A DNA stretch of 64,000 nt from Laccaria trichodermophora. Lineage: Eukaryota; Basidiomycota; Agaricomycetes; Agaricales; Hydnangiaceae. The notes beneath the pieces were generated by a model, which saw only the letters and a program-made list of their open reading frames with translations, did no database searches and was not told the DNA's origin. This document shows, piece by piece, positions 9,557 to 25,883 of the stretch. The position numbers and the translations under genes are program-made. The stretch spans positions 1,302,001-1,366,000 of the forward strand of contig JACTVC010000004.1 in NCBI GenBank assembly GCA_018417955.1, read 5' to 3'. The first letter of the stretch is position 1. Every line of letters begins with the position of its first letter.

Positions 9557-12500
9557 TTACCAAGCACCACTCAGAGCTATCCAATCCCGGAGGAGCGTAA
9601 CCCTATCAGTCCCTATCTGTCGCGTCATTTCGTTCTGCCTGGTAATGGGAAGACTCTCATAGTGGGCTAACAAGTTCCCATCCAAGATGCCCTTCGATAG
9701 GGGTTTCGATACGAAATCATTGCGCACAATCCTAAGCAAATGATGCATTAGTATCGGCAAATCGGTGACCATGTGGAGCATTACTCACCGGAATGCTTTT
9801 GGATTCAGACCGGCGACATGTTGAATGTTTCGCGTAAGCTGTCCCTGTAGGAGTTGGAGTCGCTTGAAAGCGTGCTCTTCGACAGGCGTGAGAGAGGAGA
9901 GACACCCATCCGTGCCACCTAAGAAGGTTTAGGCAGGCAGATAAGATAAGCCCAGCTGAGGACATACCAATGATGAGTTTGGCTTGAGGAATGGAAGGGT
10001 CATCCTTCAGCCTACGAGCGATGGTTGTTGAAGTCCGATATTCACTTTGTCCATGGAACTCGGTGCGGAGGAGAAGGTAACGACCATCTTTAGAGTCCGG
10101 GTCTAAACGTCGTCGTTCATTCTCAGCAATGATACAAGTACAAGTGAGGGCATGCACACCTTGTGGGTTATACTCATACATTCTCATAATACCGTCCTCG
10201 TCCCCCGTCACAAGAGAAAGCTCCCCAGCAGTGAAGAAGAAATCGGCATTCGTCACGCAGACGTGCTGGGTGTCCTTCCCCAGCAAGACGAGCTTGTATG
10301 GATCCTCCTACATCGAGGGTATGAGGTTAAAGGTGACAAGGCAACCAACATCGTCATCCACAAACCTGGAAAGCAATGAAAGAAAGGCTCTTCACAGCGT
10401 CTCCAACGAGGAGGAGGTTTTTCAGGGTACGCAAGGAGGTTACATACACCCCCACATCCATGAACGCGACACCCACGAGGCGTTCATCAGAGTCAAAAGC
10501 ACGGACGAAGATCTGGGGGTAGAGTTTAAGTACAGCGTTCTTTAAAGTTGATATGAAAGGATTGTAACCTTTTGGCCCATAGAGGACACCAAGTAGCCAT
10601 GGAATCCACAAACGGCGGTCACTGGCCCTTTGGCATCGTCTCGACAGCGGAGGCGCAGCTTGTACCACCTCTTGGGTGATATCGCTGGATCTGGCACGAC
10701 CTCGACTATTTCATAAATGTAGGTCTGGATTTAGTTGTAAGAATAAACCATCAGAATGAAGTGTGCGAGGTGGCAATGATATGACATACAGCGCCCCTTG
10801 CGGCGAGGTCTTCACCGCGGTCGATAGTGGTACCCACAGCGATAAAGTCCTTGCTCCCAACTTCCGTCCCCGCCGTCTCCAAGGTGACACAAGCAACGTC
10901 ATTGATATACTCGTTGGTTGCGAACTCGAAGCTGCCAAAAGGCTTAGCGGGGTCAAAGAGCAAAAGATGCAACATACCCGTCCATGGTTATCCACATGTC
11001 TGGTGAAATGAGTTCTAGGGTTGATGTATCGTACATGGGGTTTCCGATATTAGGCGCTGAAGGCCAATAATCAGAATCATATAACCGTGAAATCAAAATG
11101 TGACAAAGCGTACTTTCAGGCTCCCAAATCTTATTGTCATCATCATCGTAAGAGGCGAACTTGGCTTGGAGAGAGGAAGCGGCGACTAGGAGAGATGTTG
11201 AAGGGTCAAACACAAGGCTGGAATACGCCCTTCCTCGTGGTACCGATCGCAAGGGTAGGGGCCCATCATAGTGAAAATCGGGCAACCACTCTAGTAAGCT
11301 TGGGCCCTGAAATTAACCGGAGGCTTGAGCACAAGGCCCGAGATAGAGGGTTAAAACCTGAAACACTTGCCTCTTCGGTATACATCAAGAAGTCTCCCTT
11401 GCTTTCGAACAAAGAACAAGGTGTGAAAGCGTTCACAACGGCATGCCCAGAAGGGTAAATTTGCACCCCACCCTTGTCTGTTCCAAAAATCCAATTTGGT
11501 CGATCGCCCGTAAAGAAGACGCCGGAGAAAGTCACCCCTGGAGATGGGCTGGTCACGAATGGCACGAACATGCGATAGATACGCTTTTGCTCTGCAATTA
11601 TGCCTTTTTCGCCTTCCTCTGGTCGTTGGATTTCGAATGCCATGGACGAGATTTTGACGAACTTGATCTTGACATGAGCAGGTCGGACTTTCGGTAGAGC
11701 TTCAGTAGTTCGCCCAAGGGGAAGAATTTCGTAGATGGTAAGTTGTCCCGAACGGAGGAAGACCTGTAACCAGTGTCAGGACGAGGAAATTACAAAGTCG
11801 TCCAGAACGTACGCATAGGTGGGGTCGAGGAGAGGATTCGCCAATTGGGGCAAAAAGTATCTGTTCAACATCGAACTCTTGAGGTTTGCGTGGAGGGTCT
11901 TGAGGTAATGAGGGGGCTGGAGGATCATGCGAATCCACCAGTACGTTCTGAAGGGATGTTAAGCCATCCGCAGAGAACCCGAGTGTTAACTTGGGCAGGG
12001 TCCACAACTTGTGGATACGCATTAGCAATCGGATCGTCGTGGTTCATCAATAATCAATCTCTTACCTCCACGATCCCTTGGGGACGAACCAAGATCAACC
12101 ATTGACCTTTACTTCCTGCGTTGACGGCAGCTGATAATGTCGAGGTAACGCCGACTGGAGTGGTCGAGTTTTCAAAGTTACTTTCCAGTAAGCCAGTGGT
12201 GTCGGTATAGAAGCATCCTGCGAGATATCGCGAGCTCTGAATGTCCACGGTGAGTTTTGTAATTCACTGGAAATACCACAAAAACTGACTTTATCACCCA
12301 TTGGAGACATGTCTTTCCTACGTATCTTTCCGCGTTCTGTCTCTCCGATGAAGAGGCCGATAGAGTCGTCTTCTCTAAGAATCAAAACAAACGGATCCGA
12401 TATGCTACAAGCTCGGATTCTTGGCCGGGGCATATTGCCGTCCATGTCCTTGATAATCTGCCTCTCAGTACCATCTATTCAAGGAGTACGTGAAGAATGT

Positions 12501-15110
12501 ATGGGCATCATCAATAGAGCACATACCAGGTTCAAGGACTCGGAGAGCGTTAGTCATCACATGTAAGACGGTCGTTCGTTGGAAGAAGGGCGCAGCCCCA
12601 ATTGTAGTCCCTGGAATACGCGCTGTGATCATAACGTCATTCTTGCCCGCCTTGGTCGCGATCTGCAAGTCAATTCAGTCAGCTGGCTCAGAAAGGAAGA
12701 TATCGTGGAAAATCAAACCCGAGAGAGTCCAGGAGAAGGGTTGATGTCGGTACTTATGATGAGCGAGTCATTCTCCGCCTGGAATGGATTAACAGCCTTC
12801 TCGTATGAAATTCCGCTGGCTTTGACTTGTTGTCTGATGGGGAGAGACCATAAACCGCGAGCGCCACCAATGACGTGCAGTTTGCGTTTTGTTCTGACGG
12901 GAAGGTCGCGCTGTACATCAACAAGTTAAGAGGAAGGAAGTAGATAAGAGAAATGAGAAAACGTTACCTGGAACAGGGTGAATCCACCAAGGAATCCTGA
13001 TCCTGTCGCAGCAACAAGTTCAGGGACAGGACGGTCCTATTGCAGAAGCTTGTGAGGCATTCAAGAGAAGGTCTGATAAACAAGCTTACGCCGTTCTTTG
13101 CCAGCGAGAATGTCATGTCCGAGATGGGACCATAAGCTGGTAATGAGTCGCGTAGGGATAAGTGTATCACGGTCCTCGTCTTCTTCGTAACGGTTTTGCC
13201 ATTGGTTAAATTACTCGTGGTAGGCTCCGAGACCACCTTAGAAGGACCATAGATGTCTGGGAGAGGCCGTCAGCTTGATGAAGCCACGGTCCCAAGAAAG
13301 ACTTACCGTCATCATCATCAAATTCCATATCATCTGCATCATATACCACAGTAGCAGGGGCGGCTTCCATGTCATGATCCTCCGCAACCTCTTCCTCAAT
13401 ATGGGCCGCCTTCAGCAAAACAGACGGGCCAACAGAACTTCCCACGAGAAAATGATCATCATCGAGTTTCCTCAGAACGGACGGAATCGATGTCTGCGCT
13501 AGAGGAGGGGACATCGTCAACTTGGACACTGTTTTCCCATCCACAACGATCTCCAAAGGGTACACAGTGCCATCTTTCAGGATGATGAAAAGATTCCTGT
13601 CATCAACGAATACGGCACGAGATCCTTCCAAGCAGATGTTCCGTAATTGCTCTTCGGGTGTGAGGGATGGAAGAGGTATGTCACTGATGCGCGAAAGCCA
13701 CCCATTGACGGGCAGAACCACGCGTTTGGATGATTGGTCCGTGTAGATAATCGCGTTGCTTGAAATGATGACGACACCTCCGAGAGATGTTCCGCAAGGC
13801 AGGAGGGCGAGGCATTCGTGTGGTAATCCTTCAACAGATGTTATGATTGGGTAATTTTGGGTGACAATGTCGAGGGTGAAGATGACCAGCCTAACCGTGT
13901 CCTTGAATTCTCTCAGGCGGCTGTGTGACTTGGATAAGATAAGAAAGGGAGATAAATGAGGGAAAACGCACCCCGTCCATGTTTGTTGTGTCTGAAAGAG
14001 GACAGCGATCGTCGGATTGTTAAAACCTGGAAGGAACGCAAAGTCGATGACGTTCCGGATATTTTGATCCACTTGTGCGGGAAGATCAAGGATGAAACTT
14101 GGCGAGTACGGCACATCCCTGTGACAAGGTTGTGAGTTATTATGGCAAAGAACATGCGTCCGGACACTTACTTTGCTTGCGACTGGTCTTGGTCCATAAC
14201 CTCGAGTTCGGCTTGAGATTGATAGAATGGGAGAATAGCAAGGGCATGTCTGGGAAGTGACAACGCAGCGCAGCGAGAAATGGGATCAGTCCGGAGTTCG
14301 GTGCGAAAAAGTGAGGAGTCTATAGACATCTGCCCCGACGAGTGAGTGGCTGAATTTGGACTCATTGAAAACGCGTACCAGCTGCGGGGCTCGTTCGTAA
14401 GTATGAATAGAAACTGTTATGAGGTCATGAATGGCGTCGGACCATTCTAGTAGAGCGATCTAAAGATTGAGTTTGGCATTCATTTCCTTCTGCAGTTGTA
14501 CGAAACCCACCTTCGCGTCCTTGAAAGATACCAATAGCCTGTCGAGCCTGTCTTCTAAGGAAGACATAATCTTGACACCTTCAATTCCGGTCACAATTCC
14601 GTGGATGTGGTGTTCTCGAACAAAGTAAAACCGGGTAACGGTTGGGGTATGGGTTGGGCACTTTTGAGACTGAAGGCAAGAAAGTGAATCAGCGATGCTC
14701 AACTCTCAAACTCCTTCCGCCGGGGGGGAAATCGCATGGATTCGTGTAAACAGAATACATGAAACGTGCAAAATCACCTTTGCTATGTTGATAAATCCGT
14801 CCCCTTGTTCGTCCATCGCCACCTCGCCCTCCACGGCTTCCGTTCCTCTTCTAACTGTTGATCTCCGCTCTCGTTCATCGTCGGCCTGGTTTTGTATCGG
14901 GCATGGCTCCTCTCGTACCTCGAAAATACGAAGCAAGTTTGAGCGCGCGACTACCACGTTACAGATGACACGCGACACAAATTCCTGTCTGGTTGTTGCG
15001 TTTTCGGGGGTAGGAAGTGCGATTAACGTCGAAGGGGTTAACTTGAGGCTTGTCGCGAACTCTACACCGCTCGCTGGGAGGATCTCTTGACGCAAAGCAT
15101 GCAGAGGCAT
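9557..15110 (-). CDS. CFT1: Cleavage/polyadenylation factor CFT1 (CPSF160 homologue)
   Basis: A long, many-intron gene. The start at 15110 gives MPLHALRQEILPASGVEFAT. Upstream exons carry HHIHGIVTGIEGVKIMSSL, the N-terminal beta-propeller signature of CPSF160/Cft1. Near the end are VTNADFFFTAGELSLVTGDE and LLRTEFHGQSEYR, followed by ILDGNLLAHYESLP and RQIGTDRVTLLRDW-IALSGAW before the stop, the typical CPSF-A C-terminus. Cft1 is the large scaffold of the nuclear polyadenylation complex and helps read the AAUAAA signal. An acidic insert (MEFDDDDG) lies near 13320. Sampled splice sites, for example 14510-14460, are GT-AG and in phase. I did not fix every exon edge, so the span is firmer than the internal structure. 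The gene is divergent from the small gene starting at 15380. Confidence 0.88.
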
Positions 15111-15379
15111 GTCGTTGGAACCTCAGACTCTATATCCAGCTCAAACGCTACGAAGCTATCAAAAACTTCTCATACAACTGATAAAGATTCTTACATTGCG
15201 ATTGCCCTATATATCTTGAGCCCTTGACGTGAGCCCAACGCTGTTGAAGTCGTGGTCAGGGTTTTTCGAACGCAATTTTGGCAATGCAAGTCAATAAATT
15301 ACGTAACCGTATATTTATAATACTTTTTTGACAACTTCAATTTTAAAGCCCAAGTGCTTACCACCACGTTCATTGAGCC

Positions 15380-15853
15380 ATGCCTCCCAAATGCCTCCGA
15401 AAGACCTTCATCGAAACCCATTTCAATCCTTGTGCGTCAATTTTTATTATTTATGAGAAGATTTATCTCATGAAAGCTGCAGGATTGATCTTTGTCCATT
15501 CTCTAGGGTGTTGTGCAATTCAGACTCTCCCTGAGTGGCGGTGAGTGGCAGTCTGCACAATTAAATGCCGTGTCAGACACTCCTTATTCATCGGTTTGTA
15601 GTTGTTCAATTAAAGGAGCGCCCCCTCCTTGCAGAGTTAGGAAGTGCAACCCCAACAAGAATGTTGCGAAAGCTGGTGCGTGTTGGCGCCTCTTTCTATA
15701 AGATGCAATTTCACTTTTGACGCGTTCTGTTCTCGTTCAGGAGCACCAGCAACGTGTACAGGGGTGCCAGGATCCGACGGGACATCTCGACGGGTTCAGG
15801 GTTCTCTCTTGTCAAGTTACGTCCGAGTAATTGCCCCCACTTATCCGTCGTGA
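15380..15853 (+). CDS. Small Cys-containing protein of unknown function
   Basis: Four exons (15380-15431, 15507-15540, 15602-15675, 15741-15853), joined by GT-AG introns of 75, 61 and 65 bp in phases 1, 2 and 1, give a continuous 90-aa protein. It starts MPPKCLRKTFIETHFNP and contains CSIKGAPPPCRVRKCNPNKN, then APATCTG near the middle, with a Ser/Gly-rich end. I do not recognise it. There is no clear signal peptide; the basic N-terminus and scattered cysteines could bind metal or nucleic acid. The consistent phases across three introns are the main support. It lies 269 bp from the CFT1 start, so the two probably share a bidirectional promoter. Confidence 0.45.
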
Positions 15854-16365
15854 ACTCCACAAAGCGCAGTTGGCACCATTTAGCAGTGCGCAACGTCATG
15901 TGAGGCGTGACTATGCTAATTCACATGTGAAGTGCGTTCATTACGGCAACTGGAGTTTTTCATAAGACTATTCTCCATCAGGATCTTGAGCAACATCTGC
16001 AGGGTGCGATCATTTTTGCGCCCTTGCACGACACTGCTGTGTCGGATCGAACGCCGCGTGTGTTGCCTCAACCAACACTCATGTCATTGGCGTGATGTTC
16101 AATCGAACTCTTTATATTGACCGGTCTCTGTGGGGTGGCTCTGTGATGTTGAGACTCGCAAACGACCACCACCATGTTTACTTCGGTCTTTCCTACATCC
16201 TCGACTGGCTCAAAATTTGGTGCCAAGGTATTTCCTATTTTTTCCTGCAACGGTCCATGCGAATTTACATATTGACGCCCTACTCTACAGACACCAACTA
16301 AATTCTCTGTTCGCGTTTTTAAGGCGCCCGCTCTACCCATCCCTCCAGCGACGTTGATTCCGAAA

Positions 16366-18840
16366 ATGGATCTTGGGTTCAGGTCACAGCCATTGCCAGC
16401 GCAACAAGCACAGATTTTGTATCCCTCCAGACCGCAACCACCAAAAGCCCCCCTCTTGGCCTCGAGCCACAACGTTAACGTTGCATACGATCCTTCACGA
16501 CGACAAAGTATCACACAATTCAGTATATATCCCACTGCTGGAAATCCAACGACATTTATTTATGAGCAATCGACTTGCTCCAAATCCGACACCGTTTCTA
16601 GTTCGGATAGCGAGTCAACGACGATGTCTTTCTCGCCTGCGAGGTCCATTGACAGCACAATGGCGCTGAAAAGTCCCGTAGATCCTGGGTCGTTTGAACG
16701 TCGGTTCGACGAGAGGATTCCCACACCAGCTCCAAGGCGCGACTCTTTCTCTTTACGGGATCGTAACCACCCTTCAGTTTCCAGACAGGACCCGCAGTTC
16801 GCACCTTCGGAGTCCGATGCCGACGAATTGGACCGCATTGCGCAAGTAAACGCCCAATATAACTCTGTATCATCTACATCGTATTATACTTCAAGCACCG
16901 ATACCACCCGAGGCGAGGACGTCCACAGCTCGTCCGTCCCACATTTGTTGGACAGTCGAGGCTCGCAAGCGAGAAACGTTCCTCAACCAACTTATTCTAA
17001 TTCCTTCGTCAACCACATCCCAGAGGAGTTGCAATCTCCCCTCAACGTTCAATACACAGGCAACGGAGGGCATGCTCCTCTATCTTTTTTTCCAGATTCC
17101 GACGTCGACCGTCGTGTCTCGCAAAATCCTCCTTACCAGCAGTCGGATTCAAGCTCCTCGACAACGGAGACGCAGAGCTGGGACAGTGAGAGCACTCAGA
17201 GACCATCACCCACCTTGACACGCCAGACTGGCCCTTCAGTGCCAGTGTCAGCTTATCCGCAGGCAGGATACCACCATCGACAGGCTGCTGATAACCTCCC
17301 CGCATCAGCTCAGATCGCGCCTCTCAGCCGCCAGCAGAGTTCGTATGCAGAGCATAGAACTTCTGTTGTTGGGCCTTGGCCCGAGACCAACATCTCTCCG
17401 TCAACATACGAGTCCAGGAATCATGTGGACTTTCCCACACTTTCTGAGAGTCGACGGCACGAAGAGTATAGACGAGATGCCCACTACAATCATTCTCCCA
17501 TACCACCATCCTCGACAGAGTCTGTTCGTGTGTATTCTCAATTGGCATCTGACGGTCGTCGACATCAGGAGTCTGCAATTCGACAGTACGAGGAGCCCGT
17601 AGCCAGGCGGAGCACTGACCAGGGGCGCGCAAATTCTGGCATTTCTCACAGAGATTCAACATTCCTTCGTGAAAGGGTGCTCAGTACATCCTACAACGGC
17701 GCTCCTCCAAATCATTCCCCCACTCACCCAGGTCGGTCTAGTGGGGACGCTCGAAGAGACTCCCATGTGAGTCCTCACGACGTACCTGAAGGCCAGTCTT
17801 CGACAAGGCGCAACGATTCGCGTTCACTGGATCTCGTACAAGCACCAAGTCTTACGTCACACTCTCCCACCACCCGGAGATCGAGTGTGATGTTTGCAGC
17901 GGCTCCATCACGCCCTACATTACCTCCTCTAGACATGCAGGCCATCTCTGGGAATGGAGGATCAAGCGATAGGCAACGAACAAGGACGAGCTCAGTTTCG
18001 TACCAAGCACGACCTGTGGATCTGCAAAGACAGAGATCGTCCGATGTTGCGGATCCGGCCCCTGGCCCTCATCACGACCAGAACCGGCGGCCCCGCCACC
18101 CAGATGTGGGGGGAGCGAGAAACTCTGCTTACGAGCCTGAGGCTCGCTCTCAAGGCAGATACTCTGCCCGTCTATCCATGTCCTACCCCGCTCCCAGTCC
18201 TGGTCAACGGCCCTCGCCCTCTCAAGCCACCCCAATCGACACACGAGCTCGGCCTCCATTCCCTGTGCCACGTGTTGCAGCACCAGAGCCTCATCGAAGG
18301 CTCTCCGACGGAGATCGTCCTTCCACCGACACTCCTGTCTACCCTCGCAGTGCAACCCCATACGAGAGATCGTCAGGTTCCTCGAGGAATGCAGTGGTAG
18401 CCGCCCCAAGCGCTTATCACCCACCACATACCCTCAGACGCTTCTCAGACGGCGATCAAAACATAGCCCCTCGTTTACTCAATTCTGGACGAAATTCCGC
18501 TCCTATTGGCAGATCAGTGCGCTGGATGGATAACCTGATTTGCCCGTCACCGGTTATTGCGACTCAGAGAAAGAAGGGATGGTTTAACCGCAGAGGGTGA
18601 GTTTCCATTTCGGTATTTCATTTCAGTTTCTTAACTTGCTTTTGATAAAGGGATCAATTATGGACGAATGACGGACAATACAAACCAGCGGACGAAGGAG
18701 AGGAGTATCCTCCTCAATTTGACGATTACCCTGAGCCTGGGCAGGGATGGATGAATGAGGAAGGAATTCGGATCGACCTGGGGCATCGACTAATCCCTAA
18801 GCCTCCCCTCCGTTCGGCAATGAAGCAATCCCGAGGGTAA
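16366..18840 (+). CDS. Ser/Pro/Arg-rich low-complexity protein with conserved C-terminal block
   Basis: Two exons (16366-18596 and 18651-18840) with one 54-bp phase-2 intron give 806 aa. The ATG at 16366 is the first in frame. Most of the protein is disordered, rich in Ser, Pro, Arg and His, with repeated patterns such as RRLSDGDRPS and RRFSDGDQNI. Only the C-terminus looks folded or conserved: VRWMDNLICPSP, GWFNRRGDQLWTNDG and YKPADEGEEYPP, ending PPLRSAMKQSRG. The intron lies inside this block, so the exon 2 extension is well supported. Many Ser/Arg motifs could be phosphorylated. A regulatory or scaffold role is possible, but no enzyme domain is seen. Confidence 0.75.
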
Positions 18841-19082
18841 CAGACTAAAACACACTTCATTCAGCTCCGCACGACTAATATGATTGTTACTGTTCACGCG
18901 TATTCATTCATCACTCCTTGCAGCTTTCTTCGCAGTATCTATTCTTCACCTTATTTATCAATCTTCATCCATATCTATTCCTCCTTCGTGTATCTTTATT
19001 AGTACCCCCTTCAATGTATCTAACACCACAAGTCCATATGTCCTTATGTACATACATCCATGCTGCAATATTACAATGACGT
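18841..19082. other. Convergent 3' intergenic region
   Basis: AT-rich gap between the tail-to-tail ends of the Ser/Pro-rich gene and the RecQ gene. It presumably holds both 3' UTRs. No other feature was seen. Confidence 0.5.
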
Positions 19083-22650
<3,568 letters not shown>

Positions 22651-22717
22651 TCACAACAAGCAGCTAATTGATTGTTTGTCCATGTATGTATCCCTCATCT
22701 CTCTTCAGTGCACTAAT

Positions 22718-23919
22718 ATGCCCTTCGGCGAGATCGTCTGCGGTTCACCAGGAAGCGGCAAATCAACCTACTGCTACGGCAAACACCAACTCTTCACCGC
22801 CCTCTCCAGACCTATATCTATCGTCAACCTCGACCCGGCAAACGACAACATACCCTACCCATGCGCCATCGACATATCCTCACTCATCACGCTCAAAGAC
22901 GTCATGGAAGAACATGGCTTAGGACCGAACGGGGGAATGCTGTATTGCATGGAATATCTAGATGAGAACTTTGATTGGCTTGAGGAGAGGTTAAGGGATC
23001 TTGGGGAGGAGGGGTATGTCCTTTTTGATTTACCTGGACAGGTGGAGTTGAGTACGAATCATGAGAGTGTTAAGAGGATTGTGGAGAAGCTTGGAAAGTT
23101 GGGATTTCGGGTGCGTTTTGCGCGTGTTCCTCTATCTATTTCGGAATGATAATAATGGGATAGTTGGCTGCTGTTCATTTATGCGACGCGCATTATATCA
23201 CAGATGCTTCAAAATACATCTCAGTACTTCTACTATCCCTTCGTGCGATGCTACACCTCGAACTACCCCACATCAACGTTCTATCCAAGATAGACCTCAT
23301 ATCACAATACGGAGAACTCGGTACGCTCGCTCCATTCCCACCACTCAATCAAACTCATATTTTGTCCAGAATTCAACTTGGATTTCTACACCGAAGTCCA
23401 AGACCTATCCTACCTCCAAAACTCCCTCTCCTCATCCCTCCCACCCCGCTTCGCAGCATTAAACATGGCCATGATATCCCTAGTCGAAGACTACAGCCTC
23501 GTCGGATTCGAAACACTCGCAGTCGAGGTACGCACTTTCCTCCCCCTCTCCCTCGTCCTGTTAAACACTCCCACTCACAGGACAAATCCTCAATGATTAA
23601 CCTAACCCGCACCATCGACCGCGCAACAGGGTACATCTACGTCCCTCCTCCCTCATCAACCGCACCCCCCGGTACGCTCAACGACACCGCCGCACCTCCA
23701 TCCGTCCGCGCAAACACGTACGCGCTCTTCTCGAGCGCTGCGGGGGAGATGAAGGGGGTACGAAGCGATGTGAGGGATGTTCAGGAACGGTGGCTTGATG
23801 CGAAGGAGGAGTGGGATGCGTTTGAGAGGAGGGAGTGGAGGAAGGAGGGGGAGGTGGTTGCCAGGGAACGTGCGGGGATACGGGAGAGGAGGGGAGGGGA
23901 TGGTGGAATGGTTGGTTGA
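22718..23919 (+). CDS. GPN2: GPN-loop GTPase 2
   Basis: Four exons (22718-23110, 23164-23320, 23370-23527, 23581-23919) give 348 aa, the usual length for GPN2/Npa3-family proteins. Motifs are the P-loop [14 protein letters not shown], the defining Gly-Pro-Asn loop in [22 protein letters not shown] (switch), and [13 protein letters not shown] (NKxD-like base recognition). GPN proteins work as dimers in assembly and nuclear import of RNA polymerases II and III. All introns have GT-AG ends and consistent phases (0, 1, 0). The C-terminal third is charged and helical. Two decayed antisense copies of this gene lie downstream at about 24.1-24.5 and 25.9-26.8 kb. Confidence 0.92.
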
Positions 23920-24054
23920 GGTGGGCATACTGGATGTCTTCAGCGGTTGTTTGTAGATGACGGTCAGTTTCAGAAGAGAGTGGGTTATTTCGAGAATGAC
24001 ACTGAGCGTTAACGTTCAGCACTCAGCAGTCATGTCGACCAAAAGCGTTATTTA

Positions 24055-24525
24055 TAAAAATACACTCAAGCAACTGCGCCAAACCGTTTGAAGAGTGGGT
24101 TTTCGAGGTACGAGTGAGATAGGTCAAGTTGTACCTCGGTGTAGACGTCCAAACTAAATTCTATAAATTCGACCGTTGAGTGCCAGAGTTAGTGGTAGGA
24201 ACAAAGGTAGGAAACGAAGCATACCGAGTTCTTCCCAATGTGATATGAGATCTATCCTTCAATGCATAAATATTGACATGGATAATTTAAGATGCAGCAT
24301 CGCAGGGCGAAAGCGAGCACGGAGATCAGCCAACTGCCCATTTATTATTTACCCAACGTCCAATAAAAAAGGACGCGCAACGCCCCAAACTTTACGAGCT
24401 TCTCCACAGTTCTCTTCACTCTCATTATTCGTTTCCAAATTCACCTGTCAGGGAATGTTGTCGTTTGCGGGGTCAAGGTTGACGCGCGTCAACGCGGAAG
24501 AGGGCGTGAAGAAGGCGTGAAGAGG
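24055..24525 (-). pseudogene. Degenerate GPN2 copy A
   Basis: Read on the minus strand, this stretch matches scattered parts of GPN2 in order. Near 24454-24475 it matches the segment encoding the DPANDN motif (plus strand TGTTGTCGTTTGCGGGGTC). Near 24210-24250 it matches the exon 2 end (plus strand GAACGAAGCATACCGAG, then GATATGAGATCTATCCTTC). Near 24110-24165 it matches exon 3 (CCTCGGTGTAGACGTCCAAA). Stops and indels are frequent, so it cannot be coding. A short GGGCGTGAAGA tandem duplication sits at about 24502-24535. It points opposite to the parent gene. Confidence 0.7.
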
Positions 24526-24716
24526 GCGTGAAGAGTTGATATTTAACCTGGACCGCAGACGATTTTTCCAAATGGCGTACTTGTGACTTGAATGAATACC
24601 TACCGCCTAAGAAAAGGAATAGACACCGATTTGACGGGGAATGAAGCCGCATATATGGTGGTTTTTGCGGCCTCGCACTCTATGGGGATATAAATATTGT
24701 TATTGTTATTGCAGAA

Positions 24717-24806
24717 GCATTGATGGTGTAGCGGTAACATTGGGTCTTCCCATAGTGTTGTATGCAAGCAATGGCCTAGCTCCGGGTTCGACTCCCGGTC
24801 AATGCA
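24717..24806 (+). tRNA. tRNA-Gly(CCC) with intron, copy 1
   Basis: The cloverleaf folds by eye. The acceptor is GCATTGA/TCAATGC with discriminator A. The D-stem is GTGT/ACAT, the anticodon stem GGGTC/GGCCT with loop TT-CCC-A, and the T-arm CCGGG-TTCGACT-CCCGG. An intron of about 19 bases lies after position 37. A TATA-like TATAAATA lies about 25 bp upstream. The intron here lacks the GGG stretch complementary to the anticodon that the second copy has. Confidence 0.8.
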
Positions 24807-24848
24807 TATACAGTATTACTCCCCACGGAAAGAATTTTTAACTAGAAC

Positions 24849-24862
24849 CTTTTTTTTTTTTT
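24849..24862 (+). terminator. Poly-T run, possible RNA polymerase III terminator
   Basis: An uninterrupted run of about 14 T lies some 43 bp after the tRNA-Gly 3' end. It is a candidate Pol III stop, although closer T-tracts (GAATTTTTAA) could also serve. Confidence 0.4.
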
Positions 24863-25787
24863 GACCTACAGCCCCACAATGACATTGACAGGTCTAGACA
24901 TCTAAGTCACTGGCGGGTATCATTGAATATTGCATAACTTGTCAGCAAAAGATTTCTTCTTGAACTGATGAAACAAAAGTGGCGGAGGTCCGCCCTTATG
25001 TCGCTCATCATCGCGCGACTAAGCACTCGGAGTTTTCGATGAAAATTCCGTCAGATCGGCGGATCACACTAAATTGCATCACTACTAGAAAGCAGCAAAC
25101 TTTTTGTGCATAAGACTTCAGATTCAACGGTTAGAAGGGTACATAGGGATATCCACCCAAGAAAAAGAAGGGAAATGATGGACAGTGCCTCACATTTCAT
25201 TAGATTTGAGTCTGACGGAGGGTCGGAATTTTGTCGGGTCCGAAGATAGAATCCAGCAGTAAAGTCGACCTTCAATAAATACACTCGAACAGCTGCGCTA
25301 AATTTAAATACAGCCGTTTTGTAAAATCCTTCATTCCAGATATCTCTGATCAGTGCGGTGGTGGGAGTCGCCTGGAGCCCAACGGCACGTCCGAACTCCA
25401 CCAGTCTTTCATTAGTAGCAGTGGCAGTGCCCCTCTTAAAATCAGAGTCAGAAAATATCAGAAGAGGGGAGGTTTATCGATAGGGCTTACCTTTCGGGCA
25501 ATGGTAGTGCCTGAAAACACATGAAAATGCACACCTATACTGGTTGCAGGCCATAACTTTTTCTATGGGCATGATGCAAAGGAGGAGGACGATCAACATC
25601 CAGAGTCGGAAGTAGGTTGGTGATTGCATGCTGGTTGACGTTGTGAGGTTGTTTTAGCCTGGAATACTGGTGAGGATGCGGGCTTGATGGGTTGGTTGCA
25701 AGACGCTGAGCTTTTTGTACGACAACGTACCATCAAAAATAGAGCGCAATCGTCCTCGCAATGGATCGAGGAGCCCCGTTGGAGATG
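24863..25787. other. No confident gene; dispersed repeat remnants
   Basis: The part near 25190-25310 resembles two other places: 25925-25990 (CATTT-GTTAGA, GTCGGAATT-TGTCGG) and 24030-24085 (TAAATACACTC-AACAGCTGCGC-like). It therefore belongs to the same duplicated family as the GPN2 relics. A minus-strand open frame at 25069-25401 has no recognised domain, and I do not call it a gene. Confidence 0.4.
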
Positions 25788-25866
25788 CTGTACTATTTTG
25801 ACCAAGTTTCCCCCGAAAGATAGTTTTTTTTCGATTCCACGTGTGACGTGAACACCTGGTCGAAGA
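25788..25866. mobile_element. Short TIR element, degenerate relative of the 56.5-kb MITE
   Basis: The left end CTGTACTATTTTGACCAAG matches the terminal repeat of the element at 56525. The right end, reverse complemented, reads TTCGACCAGGTGTTCACGTC, matching the same terminal repeat and the bases just inside it. The outermost right bases have diverged and the interior is shortened. No TA duplication is evident on the left side. Confidence 0.5.
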
Positions 25867-25883
25867 TAAGGAGATAAATTAGG

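Noticed and set aside
25069..25401. Minus-strand 110-aa frame as a gene
   Set aside because: No recognised family and no phased partner exons; the DNA is part of a local repeat family.
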